This document shows positions 36,628-45,426 of a stretch of 64,000 nt of DNA, piece after piece. The stretch's first letter is position 1. Each line of letters opens with the position of its first letter. The position numbers and the translations under genes were made by a program. Source of the DNA: CAMDPA01 sp963825625. Lineage in GTDB: Bacteria > Pseudomonadota > Alphaproteobacteria > Rhizobiales > Hyphomicrobiaceae. Where the stretch lies: positions 62,001-126,000 of the forward strand of contig CAWGUF010000012.1 in NCBI GenBank assembly GCA_963825625.1, given 5' to 3'. The notes below the pieces were generated by a model. That model had not been told where the DNA came from and made no database searches. It saw nothing but the letters and a program-made list of their open reading frames with translations.

Positions 36628-37941
36628 CTACCCCTTCAACGCCAGCGGCTGCTCGCCGAGCAGATCAGCCAGCACCACGTCTTCCACCAGATCCAGCGAC
36701 AGCCGGTGCTCAGCTGCGAGATGCGCCACGTCGGCGATGATCTTGCCGGCGTCCTGGGTCTTTTTCAGCCGCTTGAACTGGTCCTCGCGTGCGATCCCCA
36801 TGCTGGCGGCGACGAGCTCGAGGAAGTTCACCACCTCGAACGGCCAGTCGCGCTCGTGGCTGCACATCTCGCGATGGCACACATGATAGACGCCTGCCAG
36901 CGTATCGACGCCTGCATCGGCCGCCGCCTGCAAGGCTTGCTCGTGCAGTTGACGTTTGTATGCGGGCAATGAATTGAGCTGGTTGCACATGTAGCCGACG
37001 CTCGGCTGCTGCGTGTCGACGAACTGCACGCCCGGCACCGCATTCAGCAGCGCGATGGCAGATTCGCTGACGCCGGCCACGCCGGGATGCTCGTGCAGCG
37101 CCACGCGCTTTTCCACCCGCTGCCTCAGATGCGGACGCAGCGCCTCGATCTGCTCGGCGAGGAAAACGACGAACGGCTTCATGTCGAAGCCGAAGCGGTC
37201 GGGCTCGGCAGCCTTTCTGCCCGGCAGCACCGTCTCGGAGAACTGGATATGGCAGGTCGGGCACCACGCGAGCACATGCTTTGGCCGCGCGTCGGCAAAC
37301 CTGTCTGTCGTCCGGTAGGACACGTTCTCCGCCACCGATAGGTCGCCGGTACGCGTCTGAATGATGCCGCAGCACATCTGCGGTCCGCCCATCACTTTGT
37401 AGCTGATGCCGAGCCGGTCCATGATGTCGAAGCACAGAAGCGCGATATGCGGCGTCCGCCGCAGATTGCAGCCGGTGTAGAACACCACATCGGCTTGCGT
37501 CTCCTCCTCGTCCTTGTCGACATCGCCGAACCGCGCCAGCACGTCGGGAGCCAACTGCATGCGCGAGAGCACCCGAACGGACCTGCTCATCTTGCGGAAG
37601 TTCTTCGCCGCATCCTGCCGCTGCGCCTCCTCCGGCTTCATGCGCGCCATCGCCACGCGCGCCAGCGTCAGCATGAAGCGCGGGTTGACGCCCTCCGGAC
37701 AGGCAGGAATGCAGAAGCCGGAGCCGGAGCAGACGGACGCCCATTTGCCGGCCGCGTCGTCGCCGGCCCCTCCCGCGATCATGCTCTTGATTGCCGAGGT
37801 GACCGCCCTTGCGTCCTCACCCGCCAACCCGGCCGGCTCCGTCATCGGGCACGCCTCGAAGCACTTGCCACAGGCCGTGCAGGCATCAAGTACGTCCCCG
37901 GCGCGGGATTGCAGGGCGTCAGCAAATGCGGCGTTTGTCAT
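36628..37941 (-). CDS. (Fe-S)-binding oxidoreductase with CCG domains (GlpC/HdrD-like)
   Basis: The product has about 437 residues; ATG 37941 is chosen because AGGAAGCCGCC precedes it. The N-terminal ferredoxin part has one complete 4Fe-4S motif (CTACGKCFEACP) and a second, CSGSGFCIPACP, in which the second Cys is Ser, so that cluster may be 3Fe-4S. Two CCG-type modules follow (GPQMCCGIIQTRTG and HREMCSHERDWPFEVVN regions, with WCPTCHIQFSE). Such proteins pass electrons between flavin dehydrogenases and quinones. No flavoprotein partner adjoins it. It is divergent from the VOC gene at 38052. Confidence 0.82.
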   Translation of the reverse strand: MTNAAFADALQSRAGDVLDACTACGKCFEACPMTEPAGLAGEDARAVTSAIKSMIAGGAGDDAAGKWASVCSGSGFCIPACPEGVNPRFMLTLARVAMARMKPEEAQRQDAAKNFRKMSRSVRVLSRMQLAPDVLARFGDVDKDEEETQADVVFYTGCNLRRTPHIALLCFDIMDRLGISYKVMGGPQMCCGIIQTRTGDLSVAENVSYRTTDRFADARPKHVLAWCPTCHIQFSETVLPGRKAAEPDRFGFDMKPFVVFLAEQIEALRPHLRQRVEKRVALHEHPGVAGVSESAIALLNAVPGVQFVDTQQPSVGYMCNQLNSLPAYKRQLHEQALQAAADAGVDTLAGVYHVCHREMCSHERDWPFEVVNFLELVAASMGIAREDQFKRLKKTQDAGKIIADVAHLAAEHRLSLDLVEDVVLADLLGEQPLALKG

Positions 37942-38051
37942 GGCGGCTTCCTGATCGGCCAACTGGCCTATCACGATACACGGCCATCCCGGGCATTGAC
38001 AGCAGCAAGGTTCAGCGGCCTATGGGGCTGATAGTGTTACGGAGCCAGAGC

Positions 38052-38891
38052 ATGACCACGCCCACCGCCGTCAAGTCCGCCGCCTACCTGCATCATCTGG
38101 CGTTGACCAGCCCGGACCCAGCCAGGCTGGCGGAATTCTATGCCGACACCATGGACATGACGGCAAAGAAGCACGGCAACGGCTGGCTGTGCCTTGGGCC
38201 GGGCCGGCGCATGCTGTTGACGGAGGGGCCGGCGAACGGCCTGGTGCACGCCGGCATGGGCGTTCGCGACCTGGACGCCTTGGCCGATCTGAAGCGCCGG
38301 GCCGAGGACAGCGGCGCCGCGCCCAAGCCGTACGAGACCGATCTGTTCGGCCCCGGAGCTTTCTCGGTAGCCGACCCGGACGGCAACGTGATCGTATTCG
38401 GTTATGCGCCGGTCGACGAGCCTCGCACAGGCCTGCGCGGCCCCATCCAGCACATCACTTTTGCGACCCAGGACATCGCCGCGTTTGAAAAGTTCTACGT
38501 CGAGACGCTGGGCTATGCCGTGTCCGATTACGTCGTGCGTCAATCCGACGGCAAGGTGATGACGGTGTTCATGCGCTCCAACCACGAGCACCACACCATT
38601 GGCGTATTCTTCCAGGACCGCACCGGCGTCGACCACTATTCGTTCGAGGCGGGAGAGTGGGGCGTGATGAAGGATTGGTGCGACCGCTTTGGCGAGCGCC
38701 ACATCAAACTCGACTGGGGCCCCGGCCGGCACGGGCCCGGCAACAACCTGTTTGCCTTCATCACCGATCCCGACGGCAACTGGATCGAGATCTCCGGCGA
38801 GCTTGAGATCATCTACGATCGCCCGCCGGTCACCTGGCCGCACGAGGAGCGCACGCTGAACCTGTGGGGCATGAGCAAGCTCCGGGCTTGA
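38052..38891 (+). CDS. two-domain VOC protein, probable extradiol ring-cleavage dioxygenase
   Basis: The 279-residue protein has two vicinal-oxygen-chelate repeats (about 12-120 and 130-260), the layout of type I extradiol dioxygenases. Probable Fe(II) ligands are His134 (IQHITFATQD), His195 (GVDHYSFEAGEW) and Glu246 (DGNWIEISGELE). The N-terminal domain keeps YLHHLALTSPDPARLAEFY. GGAG lies 7 bases before ATG 38052. The likely reaction is meta cleavage of a catechol-like aromatic, but a different VOC chemistry is possible. It fits the catabolic character of this stretch. Confidence 0.85.
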   Translation: MTTPTAVKSAAYLHHLALTSPDPARLAEFYADTMDMTAKKHGNGWLCLGPGRRMLLTEGPANGLVHAGMGVRDLDALADLKRRAEDSGAAPKPYETDLFGPGAFSVADPDGNVIVFGYAPVDEPRTGLRGPIQHITFATQDIAAFEKFYVETLGYAVSDYVVRQSDGKVMTVFMRSNHEHHTIGVFFQDRTGVDHYSFEAGEWGVMKDWCDRFGERHIKLDWGPGRHGPGNNLFAFITDPDGNWIEISGELEIIYDRPPVTWPHEERTLNLWGMSKLRA

Positions 38892-38902
38892 GGCCCGCCG
38901 GG

Positions 38903-39373
38903 TCAGGCCGAGGCGGGTTGGCCGACGTCCACAAGCTCGGTGTGACCAAAGCCTTGCCTGTAGTCCAGAAGCGAGATCACGAGCGGGTCGACGCGAAACA
39001 GCACCAGCTCGCCCCAGGACGAAGTGGGATCGGCATAGTTCTGGATCTGCGGGAATTTTTTGAACATGAGCTCGCCGACCATTTTCGATTCGGCTGCATC
39101 TGTGACGCGCGTTGCCGTTGCCCCCATCGACAGGCCCTCGATGTCGTCCCAGCCCGCGTAGCTCCGGTTGATGGTCAAGGAGACCTTGTTGTTGCGCAGA
39201 ATGTTCCGAGCTTTCTGCGAGCCTTCGTACGTACCGAAGTAGATCGTCAGGCCGTCGTTGACGTAGCTGACAGTGGTCGCCTGCGGGAAGCCATCCTCCC
39301 GCACCGTGGCGATCGTCAAGTCGTCCACGTCGTCAATGATGGAGACGATCTGCCTGCGTTTACTCGCATCCAT
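38903..39373 (-). CDS. pyridoxamine 5'-phosphate oxidase family (FMN-binding split-barrel) protein
   Basis: The 156-residue product (ATG 39373, with GGAG six bases upstream) has the FMN split-barrel pattern: LTIATVREDGFPQATTVSYV, LTIYFGTYEGSQKARNILRN and VSLTINRSYAGWDDIEGLSM. These are small flavin- or F420-type oxidoreductases or heme-utilisation relatives; the sequence does not identify the reaction. It is convergent with the VOC gene, 11 bases from its stop. Confidence 0.85.
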   Translation of the reverse strand: MDASKRRQIVSIIDDVDDLTIATVREDGFPQATTVSYVNDGLTIYFGTYEGSQKARNILRNNKVSLTINRSYAGWDDIEGLSMGATATRVTDAAESKMVGELMFKKFPQIQNYADPTSSWGELVLFRVDPLVISLLDYRQGFGHTELVDVGQPASA

Positions 39374-39492
39374 GCCGGGCTCCATTAATCGCGCTGCCCC
39401 CGCCGCATACCTGGCGGGGCGCATCGGAGCCTTGATGTGACGCAATGCCTGTTGCGAGCAGGCCGCACGCGCGGACCGTCACGTCACCGGCT

Positions 39493-40275
39493 TCACGTCA
39501 CCGGCGTCATGCCGCCGTCGACGTTGATCGCGGTGCCGGTCACGTAGCTGCCGGCGTCGGAGGCGAGGAACAGCACCATGTTGGCGAATTCCTCCGCCGT
39601 GCCCAGCCGGCCCATCGGGATGTTCTTGCCCATGTCCGCGTAGAGCTCAGGCAGTGGCTTATTCAGCCGGTCGGCGCGGCGCACCCACTGATCGCTCTCG
39701 ATCAGGCCGACATGCACCGAGTTGACCAGCACGTTATGCGCCGCGCCCTCGTTCGATAGCGCCTTGGTCAGCGCCAGTCCGGCTGCGCGCGACACGCTTG
39801 TCGGCGTCGAGTTCGCCCGCGGCACCTTGGCCCCGGTGTTGAGCACGTTGATGATCCGGCCCCATTTGCGCTCCACCATTTTCGGGAAAGCGAGACGGCA
39901 CAGACGGATCGCCGCAAACAGCTTGAGGTCGAGATCGTCCTGCCATTCCTCGTCGGTCACCTCCGCGAACGGTTTTGCCGCCGAGATGCCTGCGTTGTTG
40001 ACCACGACGTCGATGCGGCCCAGCTCCTTTTCCGCGGCCTCGAACGCCTGCTTGCAGCCCTCTGCCGTGCTGACGTCGGCGGGGATCGCGACGAGCTTGG
40101 CCCCCGGCGCCAGCTTTGCGATCTGCGATTGCGCGCCGCCCAGTGTCGAGCCGGTGCGCGCCACCAGGGCCACGCTGGCGCCCGCCATCGCAAAATTGGC
40201 GGAAATGGCGTAGCCGATCCCCTTGCTGGCGCCGGTTACCAGCGCCGTCCGGCCCTTCATTGGCATGTCGATCAT
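39493..40275 (-). CDS. SDR family protein lacking the usual catalytic Tyr and Lys
   Basis: The 260-residue Rossmann protein has a good cofactor site (TALVTGASKGIGYAIS) and NNAGISAAKPF. At the active site, however, the usual Ser is in INVLNTG (Asn) and the YxxxK is TSVSRAAG, with Thr and Arg in place of Tyr and Lys. The rest aligns well (VNSVHVGLIESDQWVRRADR, INVDGGM at the C-terminus). I recall a branch of rhizobial and rhodopseudomonad SDRs with this same TSVSRAAG block. Its chemistry is therefore atypical, or it may be non-redox. It is divergent from the HMG-CoA-lyase-like gene across a palindromic repeat. Confidence 0.85.
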   Translation of the reverse strand: MIDMPMKGRTALVTGASKGIGYAISANFAMAGASVALVARTGSTLGGAQSQIAKLAPGAKLVAIPADVSTAEGCKQAFEAAEKELGRIDVVVNNAGISAAKPFAEVTDEEWQDDLDLKLFAAIRLCRLAFPKMVERKWGRIINVLNTGAKVPRANSTPTSVSRAAGLALTKALSNEGAAHNVLVNSVHVGLIESDQWVRRADRLNKPLPELYADMGKNIPMGRLGTAEEFANMVLFLASDAGSYVTGTAINVDGGMTPVT

Positions 40276-40308
40276 GGACTTGTCCTCCTTTTGCCGGGAG
40301 GATAGTCG

Positions 40309-40391
40309 AAAATGGGGACAGCCACCAATTTCGAATGCTGCTATTGCAACAGGGCTGAAGCTGAGTGGAAATTGGTGGCTGTCCCCATTTT
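40309..40391. repeat. REPIN-like element: perfect 24-bp inverted repeat with 35-base loop
   Basis: The left arm at 40309-40332 begins AAAATGGGGACAGCCACC and continues AATTTC. The right arm at 40368-40391 is its exact reverse complement (GAAATTGGTGGCTGTCCCC, then ATTTT). A 35-base spacer with different composition separates them. A TGGGGACAGCCACC core with inverted partners is typical of REP/REPIN elements mobilised by RAYT (Y1 transposase) proteins. It occupies the spacer between two divergent genes. No RAYT gene and no second copy were found in the window. Confidence 0.8.
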
Positions 40392-40415
40392 GTGGAAATC
40401 CATGAGGCCCCCAAC

Positions 40416-41382
40416 GTGTCGTCCCTGCCCGCCCGTGTCGAGATCGCCGAAGAGGGCCCGCGCGAGGGCTTCCAGATCGAGCCGGGGCCGATCCCCACGG
40501 CCCGCAAGATCGAGCTGATCGATGCCCTGTCCCGGACCGGTCTTCGCTCCATCCAGGTCGTGTCGTTCGTGCACCCCGGGCTCGTGCCGGGCATGGCGGA
40601 CGCGGAGGCCGTGGTCGCCGGCATCACACCTGAGCCGGGCGTGAGCTATCGTGGCCTGTGGCTCAACGCGAAAGGCTTCGAGCGCGCGAAGGCGACCGGC
40701 CGCCTGGACCTGCGCGGCTCCATCAGCCTGGCCACCTCCGAAACGTTTCTGAAGCGCAACCAGAACCGTACCATCGCCGAGCAGATCTCCGCGTCCCGAG
40801 ACATCGTCGCTCGATACAAGTCGTTGGGCCTGCCTTTGGAGCGCGCCACCATCATGGCCGCCTTTGGCTGCAATTTCGAGGGCGACGTCGCACCCTCCCG
40901 CGTTGCCGAGTTGGCGGAGATCGCCGCTCGGCATTGCCGCTGAGCATGAAATGCCGCTCGAACGTGTGTCGCTCGCCGATACCATGGCCTGGGCCACCCC
41001 GCTTGCGATCAAGCGCGTGCTCGATGCGGTATGGACGCGCCTGCCTGATCTGCACATCTCGCTGCACCTGCACGACACGCGCGGACTGGGTATCGCCAAT
41101 GCCTATGCCGGGCTGGAGATGGGAGTGACCCATTACGATGCGGCAGTCGCCGGGCTGGGCGGCTGCCCGTTCGCGGGGCACGCAGGCGCTGCCGGCAACG
41201 TGTGTACGGAGGATCTTGCTTTCATGTGCGAGGAGATGGGCATTGCCACGGGCATCGACCTGGATGCCTTGATCGCGGCCGCGCGCCTTGCCGAGGATAT
41301 TGTCGGCCACCCGCTGCCGGGCTGTGTCATGAAGGGTGGCACCCTGGCGCGCCTGCGACAGGCAAAGGCGATGCGCGCATGA
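40416..41382 (+). CDS. hydroxymethylglutaryl-CoA lyase-like protein, one frameshift
   Basis: This DRE-TIM-barrel lyase has about 321 residues after correction. The start is probably GTG 40416; the upstream GTG at 40365 lies inside the repeat. Features: VEIAEEGPREGFQIEPGPI (DxxRDG-like, here EEGPREG), IQVVSFVHPGLVPGMADAE, LHLHDTRGLGIANAY (metal-binding HxH) and AVAGLGGCPFAGHAGAAGNV, close to the HMG-CoA lyase GLGGCP(Y/F)A loop Cys. The frame switch at 40928/40929 is GCTC for GCT or GCC. It probably cleaves a 3-hydroxy-3-methyl acyl-CoA. It overlaps the CoA-transferase start (ATGA 41379). Confidence 0.87.
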
Positions 41383-42547
41383 CCGTATCCGGCGTGACTT
41401 CACCAACCAGCCGGCCGCTCGCCGGCCTCACCGTCGTGGAGCTCGGCCACAGCGTCGCCGCGCCGTTCGGTGGCCAGATCCTGGCCGATCTCGGCGCCCG
41501 CGTGGTCAAGATCGAGAAGCCCGGCGCAGGAGATGACTGCCGCGGCTGGGGGCCGCCGTTCTGGCATGGCGCCTCGTCCATGTTCCAGGCGATCAACCGC
41601 AACAAGTTGTCCGCCGCTGTCGATCTCAAGGACGAGGCGCAGCGCGCGTCGTTGCAGCGCTTCATCGTCGACGAAGGCAGACATCGTGCTGCAGAACATG
41701 CGCGCCGGTCTGCTCGACAAGCTGGGTCTCGGCGCCGCCGCGCTGCGCGCCAGCAAGCCGTCGCTGATCTGGTGCAACCTGTCCGCATTCGGAGCGAAAG
41801 GCCCGCTGGTGTCGCGGCCCGGCTACGATCCGCTGATGCAGGCCTTTGCCGGCATCATGAGCATCACCGGCGAGGACGGCCGCCCGGCCATCCGCGTCGC
41901 GCCGTCCATCATCGATCAGGGGGCCGGCATGTGGGCGGTGATCGGCATTCTTGCCGCACTTCACCGCCGCGCTGCAACCGGTGAAGGCTGCGTCGTCGAT
42001 ACCTCGCTGTTCGAGACGGCGCTGTCCTGGATGAACTCATCGACCGCCGGCTATCTGGCCACCGGCCGCGTCCCCGGCAGACACGGTTCCGAGCAGCCCA
42101 GTCTCGCTCCGTACAAGGTCTATCGCGCCGCCGACGGCGAGATCATGGTTGCCTGCGGCAACGACAACCTGTTCAAGCGTCTGGCCGGCGCGCTGGCGCA
42201 TCCCGAATGGATTGGCGACCCCCGCTTTGCCTCCAACGGTGATCGTGTCGTCAATCGCGAAGCGCTCAATGTGGCGATAGAGGACGTGTTGCAGACCCGC
42301 ACGGTGGATCATTGGCTAGCGGTTCTCGAAGCGGTCGACGTGCCGGTGACCCGGCTGCAGACCGTCGATCAGGTCGCCGCCCATCCGCAGACCGAGGCAC
42401 TTGGCATGCTGCAGCCCACGCCGGATGGCGTGATGCAACTGATGGGCGTGCCGCTGTCCTTCGATGGCGAACGTCCTCCCCTCGAGCGCGCGCCGCCTGC
42501 GCTGGGCGCAGCACACCGGCATTATCACAACCAGGACCAGCACATGA
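41379..42547 (+). CDS. family III CoA-transferase (CaiB/BaiF), two frameshifts
   Basis: The corrected protein has about 388 residues. It opens MTVSGVTSPTSRPLAGLTVV with ELGHSVAAPFGGQILADLGA, RVVKIEKPGAGDDCRGWGPP, and NRNKLSAAVDLKDEAQR. The catalytic Asp is expected after PGYDPLMQAFAGIMSITGED. Shifts: 41675/41676 (GAAG before GCA) and 42510/42511 (GCAG before CAC). With both removed, it ends LGAHTGIITTRTST at TGA 42545-42547, overlapping the acyl-CoA dehydrogenase ATG (ATGA). It transfers CoA between carboxylic acids. With its neighbours it forms a coupled acyl-CoA catabolic operon. Confidence 0.87.
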
Positions 42548-43734
42548 CCGAGACCGACGATCTGCCCACCATGGCAATCGGGCGTGATTTCCCCGAGATT
42601 CGCGATGCAGTCCAGGTGATCTGCCGCAACTATCCGGGCTCGTACTGGCGCCGCTTGGAGGACGAGGGCAGCTATGCGACCCAGTTCGTGCGTGAGTTGA
42701 CCGACTTCGGGCTTTCTATCCGCGCTCGTGCCCGAGGCGTATGGCGGCTCCGGCATGCCGCTGCGCGCCGCGGGCGTCATTCTGGAGGAGGTGCATGCCG
42801 CCGGCTGCGAAGGCGAGACCTGCCACGCCCAGATGTACATGATGAAGATGATCCTGCGCCATGGCAGCGAGGAACAGAAGCGCAGGTACCTGCCCGGCGA
42901 TTGCCAGGGGCGAGATCCGCTTTCAGTCGTTCGGCGTGACCGAGCCGACCACGGGCTCTGACACGCTCAAGCTCAAGACGCGGGCCGTGCGCGACCGGCG
43001 ACCATTACATCGTCAACGGCCAGAAGGTCTGGACCTCGCGCGCCCTTCACTCCGACCTGATGACGCTCTTGGTCCGCACGACGCCCGTCGAGCAATGCGC
43101 CAAGCGCACGGACGGCCTCTCCATTCTGCTCGTCGACATTCGCGAGGCGCTGGGCAACGGCCTCACGATCAGGCCGATCGACTCCATGGTCAACCATCAG
43201 ACCAACGAGCTGTTCTTCGAGGACCTGCGCGTGCCGGCCGAGAACCTGATCGGCGCAGGAAGGCCAGGGCCTGAACAATCATCTTCGACGGCATGAATTC
43301 CGAGCGCATCCTGATCTCCCACGAGTCGCTGGGCGACTGCCGTTTCTTCATCGACAAGGCAGTGAGCCTATGCGAAGGAGCGCGTCGTGTTCGACCGCCC
43401 GATCGGCCAGAACCAGGGCATCCAGTTCCCGATCGCACGCGCCCATGCCGAATATCGCGCTGCCGATGCCTTCGTGCGCATGGCCGCCGCGCTGTTCGAG
43501 GCCGGCCAGCCATGCGGCGAGGAGGCCAATATGTCGAAGTTGCTTACGGCGGATGCCTGCTGGAACGCGGCGGAAGCCTGCATGCAGACGCACGGCGGCT
43601 TCGGCATCGCCCGCGAATACGACGTGGAGCGCAAGTGGCGCCATGCCCGCATCCAGAAGATCGCGCCGATATCGACCAACATGATCCTGGCCTATCTCGG
43701 CCATGGCGTGCTGGGCTTGCCGAGGTCATACTGA
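42544..43734 (+). CDS. acyl-CoA dehydrogenase, multiple frameshifts
   Basis: The corrected flavoenzyme has about 394 residues, starting MTETDDLPTMAIGRDFPEIR. Family blocks appear in order: LVPEAYGGSGMPLRAAGVIL, FQSFGVTEPTTGSDTLKLKT, HYIVNGQKVWTSRALHSDLM, NELFFEDLRVPAENLIGAEG, NNIFDGMNSERILISHESLG, ERVVFDRPIGQNQGIQFPIA, and MQTHGGFGIAREYDVERKWR. Indels sit at 42723, 42895, 42992, 43257, 43279 and 43368; all but the last merge synonymous third bases. It oxidises an acyl-CoA to the enoyl-CoA; the chain type is unknown. It is translationally coupled to the CoA-transferase. Confidence 0.87.
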
Positions 43735-43790
43735 AAACAGGACGATGCCGGACCTTCGGGCCCGAAGCAGCCAAGATCGGATGATGTTCG

Positions 43791-44972
43791 ATGTTCATCA
43801 CCTTCTTCCGCGAGCTGAAATCCGCCGGTGTGCCGGTGACGGTGAAGGAATATCTCGCGCTTGATGGAAGGGCATGCAGGCGGAGCTGCCGGAGCACGAC
43901 GTCGAGCAGTTCTATTATCTGTCCCGCGCCTGCCTGGTGAAGGACGAGCGCCACCTCGACAAGTTCGATCAGGTGTTCGGCCATGTCTTCAAAGGCCTTG
44001 AAGCGCTGTCGGAGTCGTGCTGACGCCGATATTCCGGAGGAATGGCTGCGCCTCGTTTCGCCAGCTCCACCTGTCCGATGAGGACAAGCGCAAGATCGAG
44101 GAGCTGGGCGGCTGGGACAAGATCATGGAGGAGCTGAAGAAGCGCCTCGAGGAGCAGAAGGGCCGTCACCAGGGCGGCAACAAGTGGATCGGCACGGGCG
44201 GCACCAGCCCCTATGGCGCCTACGGCTACAATCCGGCCGGCGTCCGCATCGGCCAGAAGGAGAATCGCAACTTCCGCGCCGTCAAGGTGTGGGACAAGCG
44301 CGAGTTCAAGGACCTCGACGACGAACGTCGAAATCGGCACCCGCAACATCAAGGTGGCGCTGCGCCGCCTGCGCAAGTTCGCCCGCACGGGCGCCGCCGA
44401 CGAGCTCGACCTGCCCGGCACCATCGACGGCACCGCCCGCAAGGGCTACCTCGACATTCACATGCGGCCTGAGCGGCGCAACGCGGTGAAGGTGCTGATG
44501 TTCCTGGACGTCGGCGGCTCGATGGATTGGCACGTGAAGGTTGCCGAGGAGCTGTTCTCCGCCGCCCGCTCCGAGTTCAAGCACCTGGAGCACTACTACT
44601 TCCACAACTGCCCTTACGAGGGCTTGTGGCGCGACAATCACCGCCGCCACGTCGACCGCACGCCGACCTGGGACGTGCTGCACACCTACCCCTCCGACTA
44701 CAAAGTCGTCTTCGTCGGCGACGCATCGATGAGCCCCTACGAGATCAGTGTCCCAGGCGGCTCGGTGGAGCACATGAACGAGGAGCCGGGCGCCGTCTGG
44801 ATGCAGCGCATCACTGCGCGTCTACCCTCGTGCGGTGTGGCTCAACCCGGTTCCCGAGGACCATTGGGGCTGGACGCCCTCGATCGGATTGCTGCGCCAG
44901 CTGATGGACGGCCGCATGTTCCCCCTGACGCTCGACGGTCTCGACCGCGCGATGCGGGAGTTGATGCGGTAG
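43791..44972 (+). CDS. CoxE-like VWA domain protein, multiple frameshifts
   Basis: The corrected protein has about 390 residues. N-terminal MFITFFRELKSAGVPVTVKE and ALMEGMQAELPEHDVEQFYY lead to a charged KIEELGGWDKIMEELKKRLE linker and NKWIGTGGTSPYGAYGYNPA. The VWA part has RRNAVKVLMFLDVGGSMDWH, a MIDAS-type DxGxS motif, then VVFVGDASMSPYEISVPGGS and VWLNPVPEDHWGWTPSIGLL. CoxE-like proteins usually work with a MoxR-type AAA ATPase to mature or activate enzymes. No MoxR gene is in the window. Indels at 43862, 43872, 44017, 44054, 44323 and 44821. It lies 56 bases after the dehydrogenase. Confidence 0.85.
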
Positions 44973-45016
44973 ACGGGGGATAGGCCGCAACACAACCAAT
45001 TGAATTTTTTGCTATC

Positions 45017-45185
45017 ATTCCGCCGTCATGGCCGATCCGAGGTCGCGCGATAGCGCGAGCGAGGGCCCTGTCGGCCATCCACGCGGCTGGCCGCTGGACA
45101 GGCAGGCGCCGCGAATTGCCGTGGATGGCGCCGTTTCCCGGGCCTCGGCTCGTCGCCTCGGTCCGGCGCGGCCATGACGCGGAAT
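45017..45185. repeat. long imperfect palindromic intergenic element (about 170 bp)
   Basis: In the 454-base gene-free gap 44973-45426, outer arms ATTCCGCCGTCATGGCCG (45017-45034) and its complement (45169-45185, one base bulged) enclose a second inverted repeat, GCCATCCACG (45074-45083) and CGTGGATGGC (45120-45129). The whole can form a branched cruciform. The mirrored minus-strand translation (for example GNGAIHGNSRRLPVQRPAAW) resembles over-predicted peptides I remember from Bradyrhizobiaceae genomes, hinting at a dispersed family. Nothing else is seen in the gap apart from the upstream region of the EamA gene. Confidence 0.6.
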
Positions 45186-45426
45186 GGCGATCGTTTGCCG
45201 CAAGCGTAGCGAATTTTGATCGGGATGGCCTAAACGTCAATCTCGACCGGATGAGTGCTGCCTAAAGGCGCGAGCCAGTCGGGAAACCGGCACAAGACAC
45301 GTCTGCGGGTCGCATTGTAAGGTATCATCGACGACCCCTTGCAAGGTCCCCGACGCTCGTTCGCCTGCGGCTCACTTCGGTCGAGGATGACGGGGGAGCG
45401 TCCATCCAACGAGCCGCAAACACCGC

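Noticed and set aside
41470..42939. Fusion of CoA-transferase and acyl-CoA dehydrogenase into one protein
   Set aside because: The stop is hidden by one extra base at 42510/42511; removing it restores an ATGA overlap between two standard-length genes.
44842..45240. 132-codon minus-strand open frame in the 44973-45426 gap
   Set aside because: It overlaps the VWA gene end and the palindromic element, is composition-biased, and has no ribosome site.
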